64,000 bases of DNA from positions 1 to 64,000 of the forward strand of contig JAFYSK010000036.1 of NCBI GenBank assembly GCA_017559385.1, in the 5' to 3' direction. The translations under genes and the position numbers were made by a program. Shown in pieces: positions 8,655 to 17,229 of this stretch. The first letter of the stretch is position 1. Each line of letters starts with the position of its first letter. The notes beneath the pieces were generated by a model. It saw only the letters and a program-made list of their open reading frames with translations. It had not been told where the DNA came from and did no database searches. The DNA comes from Paludibacteraceae bacterium (lineage in GTDB: Bacteria; Bacteroidota; Bacteroidia; Bacteroidales; Paludibacteraceae).

Positions 8655-9988
8655 GTACAATTTGCGCAATATCAACACCATATGGTAGCGGCGGAATTGC
8701 TATCGTACGAGTAAGCGGAGAGTCTGCAATACAGATTGTAGATAGCCTATTCCAGGGCCGCAAATCGCTCATGGAAGCTGGAGCTTACACGATACACTAC
8801 GGAGAGCTTATAAAGCCAGTAGATCACGAAGTATTAGATCAAGTATTGGTCAGCATATTTCGTGCGCCTCACTCATTTACGGGAGAGGATGTGGTAGAGA
8901 TAGCATGTCACGGCAGTTTGTATATCCAACAGACATTGCTGCAATGGTTGGTAGATGCCGGTTGTCAATTGGCTAAGGCAGGGGAGTTCACCCAGCGTGC
9001 ATTCCTCAACGGCAAGATGGACCTGACAGAAGCAGAAGCTGTAGCCGACCTGATTGCCGCTCAAACAAAAGCAGAAAAAGATCTAGCACTCAGTCAGTTA
9101 CGAGGAGGTATATCCAATGAGCTGGCCACATTGAGAGAAAGATTGTTAACTATTACCTCGCTCATTGAACTAGAACTGGATTTTGCTGACCACGAGGAAT
9201 TGGAGTTTGCTGACCGCAGCCAGTTGAACGAACTGGCTGAGGAAATAGATGCTAAAATTGGTCGTCTTGTGACTTCCTTTAAGACAGGTAATGCGATTAA
9301 ACATGGTATCCCCGTAGCCATCATTGGGGCCCCCAATGTGGGTAAATCCACCCTACTGAACGCCCTGCTAGGTGAGGAGCGCGCTATTGTAAGCGATATC
9401 CAAGGCACAACGCGCGATACGATAGAAGATACTCTGGTATTAGGTGGTATGTTATTCCGTTTTATTGACACGGCAGGTCTGAGACAAACCGATGATACCA
9501 TAGAAAGCATGGGTATAGAGCGTAGTCGTCAAGCAGCACATAAAGCAGCGGTAATTATTCATCTACTAGATGCATCACAACCTATTGATACCTTGGCAGA
9601 ATTAAACGAGATAAGCGATAAAAAGATCATCCACGTATATAACAAGGTGGATCTAACTCCTAGTTTTGAAACGAAAGAAGGCACTATCGCCATCTCAGCT
9701 AAGCGTGGAAACATTGACCGATTAAGAGAGGAGCTAGTGACATTTGCCGCAGAGCAATGCCATACGCACAACGCTGTAACCATCAGTAACACACGCCATT
9801 ACGAGGCATTAGTTCGAGCTCAAGAGGCTATTAGACGCGTTCAAGATGGTTTACAAATGCAGATTAGTGGTGAGTTCCTCAGCATGGATCTGCAAGACTG
9901 TTTGACAGCACTAGGTGAGATAACAGGAAAAATAAGCTCGCAAGAGGTTCTAAATAATATCTTTAGTAAATTTTGTATCGGAAAATAA
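8651..9988 (+). CDS. mnmE: tRNA uridine-5-carboxymethylaminomethyl GTPase MnmE
   Basis: MnmE, with MnmG, modifies U34 in tRNAs that read two-codon boxes. The 445-residue protein has the N-terminal formyl-tetrahydrofolate-binding domain starting ICAISTPYGSGGIAIVRVSG, a helical domain, an inserted G domain with GAPNVGKSTLLNAL (G1, about 226-239), DTAGLR (G3, about 275-280) and NKVDL (G4, about 331-335), and the invariant C-terminal CIGK (442-445). All key residues are present and length is normal. Its start overlaps the prmA stop (ATGA). The partner mnmG is not in the window. Confidence 0.96.
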   Translation: MSTICAISTPYGSGGIAIVRVSGESAIQIVDSLFQGRKSLMEAGAYTIHYGELIKPVDHEVLDQVLVSIFRAPHSFTGEDVVEIACHGSLYIQQTLLQWLVDAGCQLAKAGEFTQRAFLNGKMDLTEAEAVADLIAAQTKAEKDLALSQLRGGISNELATLRERLLTITSLIELELDFADHEELEFADRSQLNELAEEIDAKIGRLVTSFKTGNAIKHGIPVAIIGAPNVGKSTLLNALLGEERAIVSDIQGTTRDTIEDTLVLGGMLFRFIDTAGLRQTDDTIESMGIERSRQAAHKAAVIIHLLDASQPIDTLAELNEISDKKIIHVYNKVDLTPSFETKEGTIAISAKRGNIDRLREELVTFAAEQCHTHNAVTISNTRHYEALVRAQEAIRRVQDGLQMQISGEFLSMDLQDCLTALGEITGKISSQEVLNNIFSKFCIGK

Positions 9989-9994
9989 TAAATT

Positions 9995-10420
9995 ATGAGA
10001 AAGAAAATTAATATATTGCTAGGTGGTTTAATAGCATTAATTAGTGGTTGCAGCACACAGAACAAAGTTGCTAAAAACAATGAAGTAGTTGCACTATATG
10101 GAGTACCATATGCCACATATGAGGTATCAGGTAAGGTAACTGATGGCGATAATACTCCGTTAGAAGGAGCTAAAGTATTGGTTAAGGGCTATAAGAATCA
10201 GGTGATAAGCGATACTATTGTAACCAATAAAGAAGGAGAGTTTATGTTGAATAAATCTGCGTTTCCTGCAGAAACCATCAATATTGTCGTATTCGAACCT
10301 AATAATCAAGTCCCTACTGATTCTGTTCAGCATAAAGTTCAGTATGAAAAGAATCAGCAAATAGAGCGTTCATTTTATCGTGGTGAATGTAAGATAGAAA
10401 CTAAAATAAAAGTTAAGTAA
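9995..10420 (+). CDS. Putative lipoprotein of the rSAM/lipoprotein type (no maturase beside it)
   Basis: The 141-residue protein has a lipoprotein signal with lipobox LISGC (Cys-19) and a segment YGVPYATYEVSGKVTDGDN followed by a carboxypeptidase-regulatory-like beta sandwich. The YGVP-x-x-x-Y-x-VSG pattern matches putative lipoproteins that in many Bacteroidota are encoded beside a radical SAM enzyme (the rSAM/lipoprotein system). Here the neighbours are mnmE (6 bp upstream) and yicC (1 bp downstream), and no such radical SAM gene is adjacent. Whether a maturase elsewhere acts on it, or whether it is an unmodified relative, cannot be told from this window. Confidence 0.6.
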   Translation: MRKKINILLGGLIALISGCSTQNKVAKNNEVVALYGVPYATYEVSGKVTDGDNTPLEGAKVLVKGYKNQVISDTIVTNKEGEFMLNKSAFPAETINIVVFEPNNQVPTDSVQHKVQYEKNQQIERSFYRGECKIETKIKVK

Positions 10421-10421
10421 T

Positions 10422-11327
10422 ATGATATTCTCAATGACTGGCTATGGCAAAGCCGAAGACCAAACTAGTATAGACAACAAGAAAGTTGTTGTAGAACTTC
10501 GCAGCCTGAATTCTAAGTCATTAGACTTAAATGTACGCATTGCTCCACAATTGCGTGGTAAGGAGTTAGAGATTCGCACTCTCATAGGACAACGACTAGA
10601 GCGCGGTAAAATAGATTTGAGTATCTATTACCAAGATGCCGTTCTAGGAGATACACCTAATTCATTCACCCCCATCAACCATGAAGCTTTTACATATTAC
10701 TACAAAGAGCTAATAGGGCTGCAAAAAGAATTGGGTTGGGCCAACAATCAAGATATCGTATCAGCCATCTTGCGCATGCCAGATGTAACCAAGATACAAG
10801 ATAGTACGGATATTAGCGATGATGACTGGCAAGTTGTACTACATACTATGGATGAAGCAATTGAACAATTTAAATCATTCAGAAGTCAAGAGGGCAACGC
10901 CTTGTATAACATGTTCTGCGAAAAACTAGATGCGATTGCCACATTGCTAGTAAATGTAGAGAACTACGAACAAGGTCGTGTAGAAAAAATTCGTGCACGC
11001 CTTGAGGCTAATCTAGAGCAACTAAATACCACCACTCAACAAGCTATAGATAGAAACAGGCTAGAACAAGAGATGATTTACTATCTGGAAAAACTAGATA
11101 TAACAGAAGAAAAAGTTCGCTTGACTAATCATCTAAAGTATTTCCGCGAGACCATGGAAAATGAAGGCACGGGTGTAGGTAAGAAACTTGGTTTTATAGC
11201 TCAAGAAATGGGACGCGAAATAAATACACTAGGAAGCAAGAGCAATCAAAGTGAGATGCAAATCATTGTCGTTCAAATGAAAGATATTCTGGAGCAAATC
11301 AAGGAGCAGGTACTAAATGTCTTATAG
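10422..11327 (+). CDS. yicC: YicC family endoribonuclease-like protein
   Basis: The 301-residue protein begins with the family signature IFSMTGYGKAE and continues VELRSLNSKSLDLNVRI (YicC-like N-terminal domain), ending in the DUF1732 C-terminal domain with EGTGVGKKLGFIAQEMGRE and GSKSNQSEMQ. E. coli YicC is an endoribonuclease that cleaves small RNAs; activity here is inferred by family. Length is normal. In most Bacteroidales yicC is followed at once by gmk and nadD. Here those genes start at 18841, beyond a terminator and a six-gene minus-strand cassette. Confidence 0.9.
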   Translation: MIFSMTGYGKAEDQTSIDNKKVVVELRSLNSKSLDLNVRIAPQLRGKELEIRTLIGQRLERGKIDLSIYYQDAVLGDTPNSFTPINHEAFTYYYKELIGLQKELGWANNQDIVSAILRMPDVTKIQDSTDISDDDWQVVLHTMDEAIEQFKSFRSQEGNALYNMFCEKLDAIATLLVNVENYEQGRVEKIRARLEANLEQLNTTTQQAIDRNRLEQEMIYYLEKLDITEEKVRLTNHLKYFRETMENEGTGVGKKLGFIAQEMGREINTLGSKSNQSEMQIIVVQMKDILEQIKEQVLNVL

Positions 11328-11346
11328 CAATTAAAAACATAAAAAA

Positions 11347-11380
11347 TAAAAGGTGTGCGAAATGCACACCTTTTATTTTT
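11347..11380. terminator. Bidirectional intrinsic terminator between yicC and the SPFH cassette
   Basis: Stem AAAAGGTGTGC (11348-11358) pairs with GCACACCTTTT (11364-11374) around GAAAT, followed by a T-rich tail on the plus strand and an A-rich lead that gives a T tail on the minus strand. It sits between convergent genes. Confidence 0.85.
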
Positions 11381-11394
11381 ATCATCAATACTAT

Positions 11395-12360
11395 TTATCG
11401 AATAAAATTAGAGATATTGAATGTTCCATCCATAGGTTTCACCTCAATCTTGCCAGTGAGAATACCAAAGAACAAATCACGTATCTCGCTAAAAATCAAT
11501 TGCTTTGGTTTTCCTTGTGCATCTACACCAAAATCATATGTACGAAGCAATTGAGGACCTAGAGCAGCAGCGGTTAACAAGAAGTGGTTTTGGAATTTAT
11601 CATAATCCACTAAGTCAGCTGCCAAGACTTTACCTACAACGGTATAAGCATGCAAGGTCTTTTGAACCTCCTCGTCAGACAATGTTGTACGGATATCGTC
11701 AACCTCCATATTCATCTCGATGCGACCAGACTCAGCTGATTGCTCTACTCCACGATAGAGTGAACCCAAATCAGCAAGACTAAGGTTATACATGCGAGCA
11801 GCTGGTGTATGACTAATCTTCTCTACAGTGAATCCAGTAGGAAGCAACAATTGAACGGTTCCATCAATATGCAAAGTTGGAGCATTAAATGTACCAACAA
11901 TACAATTGTTCAACTCAGCAGATTGGGTTGCAAAAATACCACCAATAACAACGCAGTTCTCAAGTACGATCTCATCCGCGTAAATGCTACCTGCAACGAA
12001 TGCATTAACCAATGCTACACTCTTAGCATTGATATCTGAGTGGAATGACAATTCGCACTTTTGAGCGCGAGAAACTACTGAACTAGAAGATGCTACGCAT
12101 TTTTGGAAGTCAATTTGTCCCTTTGCATCAGAATTGACATGGAGCTCCTTTTGAATAAAAACAGCACCTGTTACAGTAGTATCTCCACCATGAATCTCCA
12201 TTTGAGCAGCATACAATGGTCCTTCAACTAATGTATCTGCTTGGATGGTTACTGTACGAGTTAACTCTGCTATCTTGCCTGGGATGATACCACCTTTTAC
12301 CAAATTACCATTGAGCAGAATGTTTGTCTCATTGATATGTATTTCTTTAAGATTTTTCAT
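11395..12360 (-). CDS. Bactofilin-like (polymer-forming) beta-helix protein, last gene of the SPFH cassette
   Basis: The 321-residue protein has an N-terminal half (about residues 10-175) of short hydrophobic/polar repeats such as VEGPLYAAQMEIHGG, VAGSIYADEIVLENC and VGTFNAPTLHIDGTV. This periodicity is that of right-handed beta-helical bactofilins (polymer-forming cytoskeletal proteins), although I cannot assign a Pfam domain without a search. The C-terminal 140 residues are mixed alpha/beta and unknown to me. No signal peptide is seen, so it is probably cytoplasmic or membrane-associated. It ends the six-gene minus-strand cassette, 2 bp after the stop of the upstream gene. Confidence 0.55.
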   Translation of the reverse strand: MKNLKEIHINETNILLNGNLVKGGIIPGKIAELTRTVTIQADTLVEGPLYAAQMEIHGGDTTVTGAVFIQKELHVNSDAKGQIDFQKCVASSSSVVSRAQKCELSFHSDINAKSVALVNAFVAGSIYADEIVLENCVVIGGIFATQSAELNNCIVGTFNAPTLHIDGTVQLLLPTGFTVEKISHTPAARMYNLSLADLGSLYRGVEQSAESGRIEMNMEVDDIRTTLSDEEVQKTLHAYTVVGKVLAADLVDYDKFQNHFLLTAAALGPQLLRTYDFGVDAQGKPKQLIFSEIRDLFFGILTGKIEVKPMDGTFNISNFIR

Positions 12361-12362
12361 AA

Positions 12363-13367
12363 TTATAATGTAGAATAAAGTTTTGAAATAATGTTTTTTA
12401 CTCGTGAAGCATGCTCACTATCAGCATGACTCTCGTTAAGAAGATTGCGGAAATAAAGATCAATATTCTCTTTATCCTCATTAGATACATTAGGAACATC
12501 ATTTATTTCCACAGATTGTGTAAGCTTTTGTGACACATTTTTAGGCAAAAACTCGCTAGAGTATGTTTGCATCTCTTGTACATTATGTTCGTTGGTCAAA
12601 CTAGCACAACATACTGGAGCATAATACTTTTGCTCGGTAGCATCATCAATCTTACAAGCAGCTAATGTCAACTCAGTAGCTTTCTTCTTACACAAGAATG
12701 TGTTAGCCTCATTGAGAGCAACACGAGCATGTTTTTTAGCAAGAGCAGTACCGATTTGTGCATCCAACATAGCATTCTCTTTACCTGCAAGTGCAACAAC
12801 ATTTAGTATATCACTACTCATGAAACGCTCTTCAGCATTAAACATATCACCTGCTGCCATGAATACAGGTTGGTCTAGAAGATGAACACGATTTTCAAGT
12901 TCTTTATCTAACTGGCCAAAAATATTACCATATCTATCAGCAGTACGATGATAATCTTTCTCCATCTGTTCACGAAGTGCAATCAACTTATTTTGCTTCT
13001 CATGCATATCTAACAACAAGGCATCTACACGCTTTGTCAACTCTGTAATTTGAGTATCAATCTCAAATTTTACAGTACTAAAGAATCCATTGACAATAGT
13101 ATCACCTACTTGTTGAGCTTTTTGCTTAATGCTAGCCACCTGCGCAGCCTCAGTAGCAACTACTGCACCTGTAAGCACATCTACTTTGTTAGTACATTGG
13201 CCAACACTTCGATCAAAAGGAGCTGTATCGACATCGATATCAACATAAACGTCCTCGTATGCCGTTCCACTATAACTTTTAGTGCCACCATGCTCAGAAG
13301 CAGGATAAGAAACCGATCCTGAATAATGAACAGCAATGGTTGCTTTATAACTTCTACTATAACTCAT
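12363..13367 (-). CDS. Coiled-coil protein of the SPFH cassette, paralogue of the next gene upstream
   Basis: Hypothetical protein of 334 residues. An N-terminal Ser/Tyr-rich beta-like region (1-60) is followed by a long helical region (about 75-185) and a variable tail. The segment with REQMEKDYHRTADRY and ending in LDQPVF (about 135-175) aligns with REQ/KRQMERDYQRTAQRY and LDQPVF in the gene encoded at 13380-14294, so the two are diverged paralogues from a tandem duplication. No signal peptide or membrane segment is evident. The gap to the downstream bactofilin-like gene is 2 bp and to the upstream paralogue 12 bp. Function unknown; a structural or scaffolding role is inferred. Confidence 0.65.
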   Translation of the reverse strand: MSYSRSYKATIAVHYSGSVSYPASEHGGTKSYSGTAYEDVYVDIDVDTAPFDRSVGQCTNKVDVLTGAVVATEAAQVASIKQKAQQVGDTIVNGFFSTVKFEIDTQITELTKRVDALLLDMHEKQNKLIALREQMEKDYHRTADRYGNIFGQLDKELENRVHLLDQPVFMAAGDMFNAEERFMSSDILNVVALAGKENAMLDAQIGTALAKKHARVALNEANTFLCKKKATELTLAACKIDDATEQKYYAPVCCASLTNEHNVQEMQTYSSEFLPKNVSQKLTQSVEINDVPNVSNEDKENIDLYFRNLLNESHADSEHASRVKNIISKLYSTL

Positions 13368-13379
13368 AAGAACTCCTTA

Positions 13380-14294
13380 TTATAAAGATTGATACTTATC
13401 CGCAGCTTGCATCAAGTTGTGGATTGTCTTTTTCACTCTATCGGATAGACTAGATTCAGACATTATACGAACCAACTCATTATTGATAACATCATCATCA
13501 CTGTTAGCACTATCTTGCCAAGCTAAGGAAGGAGCAGATTGTACCACATTGCTGTGTACATTAGATACATTTTGTCCTGACAAGAAAACTTTACTACTAT
13601 ATACAGCAGATGATAATCCATGTTCAGAAGTTGTCTCAGACACAATAACAGGAATAAAGAGAGATTGGTTCTCTGCCTTTTGACTAGCAAGGAGGATTTG
13701 CTTGGTCAATGCCTTTTGCGCCTCCATATCAGAAACAAAAGTACCAGTGGATTCAAGCACTTGCAAACCATGATATTTCACATTGGATGTCAAAATTCGT
13801 TGTGCATCAACTACGGCTTCACTTTGTACTACAGGTATTGTTGCGGTAAGAGCATTGATACGGTTACGCGTTGTCTCTACCTCAATTGTAGCAAAACGGA
13901 ACACAGGTTGATCCAGTTCTTGAACGCGTATTTTTAGTTCCTTATTAATTGTGTTGAATGTCTTGGAGTATCGTTGTGCAGTTCTCTGATAATCTCTCTC
14001 CATTTGACGTTTGATTGCCAACAGCTGCTTAACTTGTTGATTTAAGCGAGTCAAATGAGAATCTACATCACTTTGTAACTTAGCAATTTTTTGAGAGATT
14101 TGTGAACTCATCAACGCATGAAAACCTCTGTTGACATCATTGCAAACTTGATCAGCAGCAGCTTTTTCAGCCTTAATCACTGCGGCTTGCATAGCAACTA
14201 CAGCGGTAGTTGTACCATTGACATGACGAGATACAGAATCAATCTCATTCGCCATAGGTCTGGTATCGACAGTATAGCTAAGATGTGTACTCAT
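13380..14294 (-). CDS. Coiled-coil protein of the SPFH cassette, paralogue of the next gene downstream
   Basis: Hypothetical protein of 304 residues. It is predicted mainly helical through about residue 145 (heptad-like segment KLQSDVDSHLTRLNQQVKQL), then QMERDYQRTAQRY and the shared LDQPVF motif (about 128-133). The C-terminal half is Ser/Val rich, and the last 40 residues form another helix (about ELVRIMSESSLSDRVKKTIH), as in the paralogue. It lacks the N-terminal beta-like extension of that paralogue. No membrane segment. Position in the cassette, 17 bp downstream of the large acidic-tail protein, argues for joint function. Confidence 0.65.
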   Translation of the reverse strand: MSTHLSYTVDTRPMANEIDSVSRHVNGTTTAVVAMQAAVIKAEKAAADQVCNDVNRGFHALMSSQISQKIAKLQSDVDSHLTRLNQQVKQLLAIKRQMERDYQRTAQRYSKTFNTINKELKIRVQELDQPVFRFATIEVETTRNRINALTATIPVVQSEAVVDAQRILTSNVKYHGLQVLESTGTFVSDMEAQKALTKQILLASQKAENQSLFIPVIVSETTSEHGLSSAVYSSKVFLSGQNVSNVHSNVVQSAPSLAWQDSANSDDDVINNELVRIMSESSLSDRVKKTIHNLMQAADKYQSL

Positions 14295-14311
14295 AAATTG
14301 TCCTCCATTAA

Positions 14312-16474
14312 TTAAAATTCATCATCTTCTTCCTCTTCCTCATCGAGGTCTTCTTCGTCTTCCTCCTCGTCGAAGTCATCATCCTCTTCGTCTTCGTCGA
14401 GTTCTTCGTCCTCTTCGTCTTCGTCGTCTTCGAAGTCTTCGTCTTCATCTTCGTCTTCTTCGAAGTCTTCATCATCGAGATCTTCTTCGAGGTCGTCATT
14501 TTCAACCTCGTCTTCATCTAAGTCGATATCAGCCTCAGAATCAAGAAGTTCATCTGATTCAAGCACTGCGAGTGTATCATCAATTTCTTGTTCTAGTTCT
14601 TCTTGATCTACGAGTTCTTGATCTGGTTGAGCAGTCGTTTGCTCTAAATCGTCCAATGCAGTTTTTGCAATAAGAGGAAGATTCAATGACATATGCTCAT
14701 ACACAAGGTCCTCAATTTGAGGAGTAGGAGGCAACTCAGATTTTTTAGCCAGCAATGGGTTCACCATTGTCAATTGTTTGCGACGCTCATCCATAGTACG
14801 AACCTCGCTAGCGGCAACTGCCACTTCATTAGAATGACCATCTTGGAGACGAGCGTCATAGTACTCAACATGACCGAATACCTCAGCACGAGCATCGATA
14901 TCTTCTTTCAAGCGATCCATGAAGTCTTCAAAATCGTTTTGAACTTGTTCAAATTGCTTAGCTTGTGCCTCAAATGCCAACAAAGTTTCAGTTGAATTGT
15001 CATCATTATTAACCACAACACCAGCCTCAAGGCTCTTTGATCGTTGCATTGACTCTTGAGTTTTCTTGAGTGATGTTAGAGTATTAAATGCAGCAACATA
15101 CTCGCGTAAACTTTCTTGCATCAAGTTGATAAGATCAGCAGACTGAGCACGATTAGAGCGATAGAACGCGTCTGTATCTTGGTGCCATTTGTTAAGATAT
15201 GAAATCTTTTGATCTTTAATGTGGTTGTAAATCTTGAGTCGCTCAATACGATTTTCTTGCATCAACTTCTCTACCATAGGAGCAACAATCTCCTCGTAAA
15301 TTTGGTGTATACCAAATGGCATTGTTGTAGTACTACCATCTTCGCATGTCCACATATCGGTAATCAAGTTGTAACGAACACGAGAACTTTGACGAAGTGT
15401 GAATGGTTGATATCCTTGAACAGAATCAGTATAGTCAAATTTCTCCTCTCGGATTCTTTGGATTTCTTCTGCCTCCAACAAAGGAGAATAATGATTATAA
15501 GGAGCCTTTAAGATCTTGTACAACAAATTGTTTGAATAATTGATAACCTTATCTGTACTAGCCAACTTCAACATAGAGATGGTTTGAACAGATGTAGCCA
15601 TTGTTTGCATAAGATCCTTCAAGACATCTTCAAATTGATCTGTTTCGGTACTCAATGAATCTTTTAATTTGTTCAACTGCTCAAACTTAGAAATATCATC
15701 TTTGTATTGATCAGCATTGAAAACAGGAAGAACTACACCACCCTCAGGAACATGAGCGGTTGTGTACTCATTGATATTTGCTAAATGGTTGCTGTTATCT
15801 TTAACCAAAGGTAGTGATACAGAAGTTGTCTCCAAATCATTCATACAATATGAAATGGTACGAAGCGAACGATCCAACTTACCAAAATAGTCATTTTGAT
15901 TAATCTCTTGAATAGACAATGAGTAATCATCAGTTGCTACCAATTCTGATTCATTAGAGGTTTCAACGATAGGAGCCTCAGTATTCAATTGTTTGACATC
16001 AGCAATTGTCTTGCACAACAAGTCGTTTTGACGACTCATTTGCAATGTTACTTGTGAATTAGGAACCTGACCAGTATAGTCAACAATAAAGCTCTTGTCT
16101 TCGTACTTGATTTGGTCAGCAACTGGTACATATACTACACCGAGTTTGTTTACCTTATAATCACGGAAGATATTTTTATGTTGATTTTGGAACTCAGCAA
16201 TACGCTCATCAAGTGCTACGATTTCCTTCGCATACTTATTCTTGCGAACCCAATACATCCAGAACAAGATGATTGTCAAAAACCATTTCCAGCATGTAGA
16301 TGCTTTTTCTTCTATCTCCCTCTTCTCATTTTCTAAATCAGCAATTTTCTTTTCAATTCGCTCTTCTGCCAAGACGATACGCTCAGCAGCTTGTTGATAG
16401 TAGTTGAATAACACCTTAGCCTCATCTTGGTAGATGTTATTCGAATCTTGAAAAATTTTACCTGTTGTAGCCAT
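14312..16474 (-). CDS. Large membrane-anchored coiled-coil protein with a polyacidic tail
   Basis: The 720-residue protein starts with a helical, charged region, then one hydrophobic segment around WFLTIILFWMYWVRK (about residues 63-77) flanked by coiled-coil. A long helical body follows (about 180-620), rich in Gln, Asn, Glu and Lys. From about residue 645 to the end nearly every residue is Asp or Glu (for example the last ten residues EEEEEDDEF plus neighbours). No enzyme motif is visible. A cytoplasmic acidic tail of this size could bind basic proteins, ribosomes or cations; this is speculation. It is the second to third layer of the cassette between a four-helix membrane protein and two coiled-coil paralogues. 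I do not recognise the family. Confidence 0.7.
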   Translation of the reverse strand: MATTGKIFQDSNNIYQDEAKVLFNYYQQAAERIVLAEERIEKKIADLENEKREIEEKASTCWKWFLTIILFWMYWVRKNKYAKEIVALDERIAEFQNQHKNIFRDYKVNKLGVVYVPVADQIKYEDKSFIVDYTGQVPNSQVTLQMSRQNDLLCKTIADVKQLNTEAPIVETSNESELVATDDYSLSIQEINQNDYFGKLDRSLRTISYCMNDLETTSVSLPLVKDNSNHLANINEYTTAHVPEGGVVLPVFNADQYKDDISKFEQLNKLKDSLSTETDQFEDVLKDLMQTMATSVQTISMLKLASTDKVINYSNNLLYKILKAPYNHYSPLLEAEEIQRIREEKFDYTDSVQGYQPFTLRQSSRVRYNLITDMWTCEDGSTTTMPFGIHQIYEEIVAPMVEKLMQENRIERLKIYNHIKDQKISYLNKWHQDTDAFYRSNRAQSADLINLMQESLREYVAAFNTLTSLKKTQESMQRSKSLEAGVVVNNDDNSTETLLAFEAQAKQFEQVQNDFEDFMDRLKEDIDARAEVFGHVEYYDARLQDGHSNEVAVAASEVRTMDERRKQLTMVNPLLAKKSELPPTPQIEDLVYEHMSLNLPLIAKTALDDLEQTTAQPDQELVDQEELEQEIDDTLAVLESDELLDSEADIDLDEDEVENDDLEEDLDDEDFEEDEDEDEDFEDDEDEEDEELDEDEEDDDFDEEEDEEDLDEEEEEDDEF

Positions 16475-16499
16475 GGTAATTAAAATTTAATGTTAATAA

Positions 16500-17207
16500 T
16501 TAATTATACGTGTTTTTTCTATTTTCAATCAGTCTTTGAAGACGCAATAAATCTTTCTTAATCGCTTCTTCATTCATTTCAAGATTACTCATTGCGATAA
16601 CAACTCTCTCGGCAATATCCGCAAATTGTTTTTCATATGCTATTGCCTCTGGATTCCCGCAAGGAGATATGTAGCGCAATTTTTCCTCCATGTCATCTAT
16701 AGCCTCTTTGATATATTCAGGAGCTTGTGAAATGATCGCCAACTCATCCTTGATTTGGCGAACGGCTGTTCGCATTGATTGACGAGCTGCGATAACATTA
16801 TTCTCTGTCTCTGCAACTTTAGCAATATGCCCTGCAGTAGTAGATGACATCAAATATGAGCCCAACAGAATAACTAGCAAGAATACTTGGCCTATTAGTT
16901 GAAAAAAGAATGAAATAGGAATAATGACACCTAGAACTATCAATACTAGCGCACAAAACATGTAAAATGCCAGAGACATCCAGCGCAGGCCTAGGCTAGC
17001 CACCTCATCTAACTTCTTGAAAACCATCGCAAATAGCGGTTGGAAGGACTCGTATCCGCCTAAAACCAACATAATGGTAAGAACAACAATATCCAGAACA
17101 AGAATATTGGTTGGAATATCAAAATGTTCACCAGCCCACAATGCCAATGAAATAATAATTGCCTCTAAAGCCAGCAGAATGACTGCAGATATAATTTTAT
17201 GCTTCAT
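16500..17207 (-). CDS. Membrane protein with four helices and a coiled-coil C-terminus (SPFH cassette)
   Basis: The 235-residue protein has about four hydrophobic segments: near residues 5-25, 35-52, 76-97 and 100-122. The soluble C-terminal 110 residues are helical and charged (AETENNVIAARQSMRTAVRQ; later AIKKDLLRLQRLIENRK). No known family recognised. It lies 22 bp downstream of the SPFH/zinc-ribbon gene and 25 bp upstream of the large acidic-tail protein, all on the minus strand, so it is likely a membrane platform for the cytoplasmic coiled-coil members. This role is inference from layout. Confidence 0.65.
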   Translation of the reverse strand: MKHKIISAVILLALEAIIISLALWAGEHFDIPTNILVLDIVVLTIMLVLGGYESFQPLFAMVFKKLDEVASLGLRWMSLAFYMFCALVLIVLGVIIPISFFFQLIGQVFLLVILLGSYLMSSTTAGHIAKVAETENNVIAARQSMRTAVRQIKDELAIISQAPEYIKEAIDDMEEKLRYISPCGNPEAIAYEKQFADIAERVVIAMSNLEMNEEAIKKDLLRLQRLIENRKNTYN

Positions 17208-17229
17208 AACGAACTAATTTTATAATAAA

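Noticed and set aside
14308..14517. Basic, Lys/Arg/Thr-rich frame of 69 codons
   Set aside because: It is the shifted frame of the GAA/GAT-rich acidic-tail coding region on the same strand.
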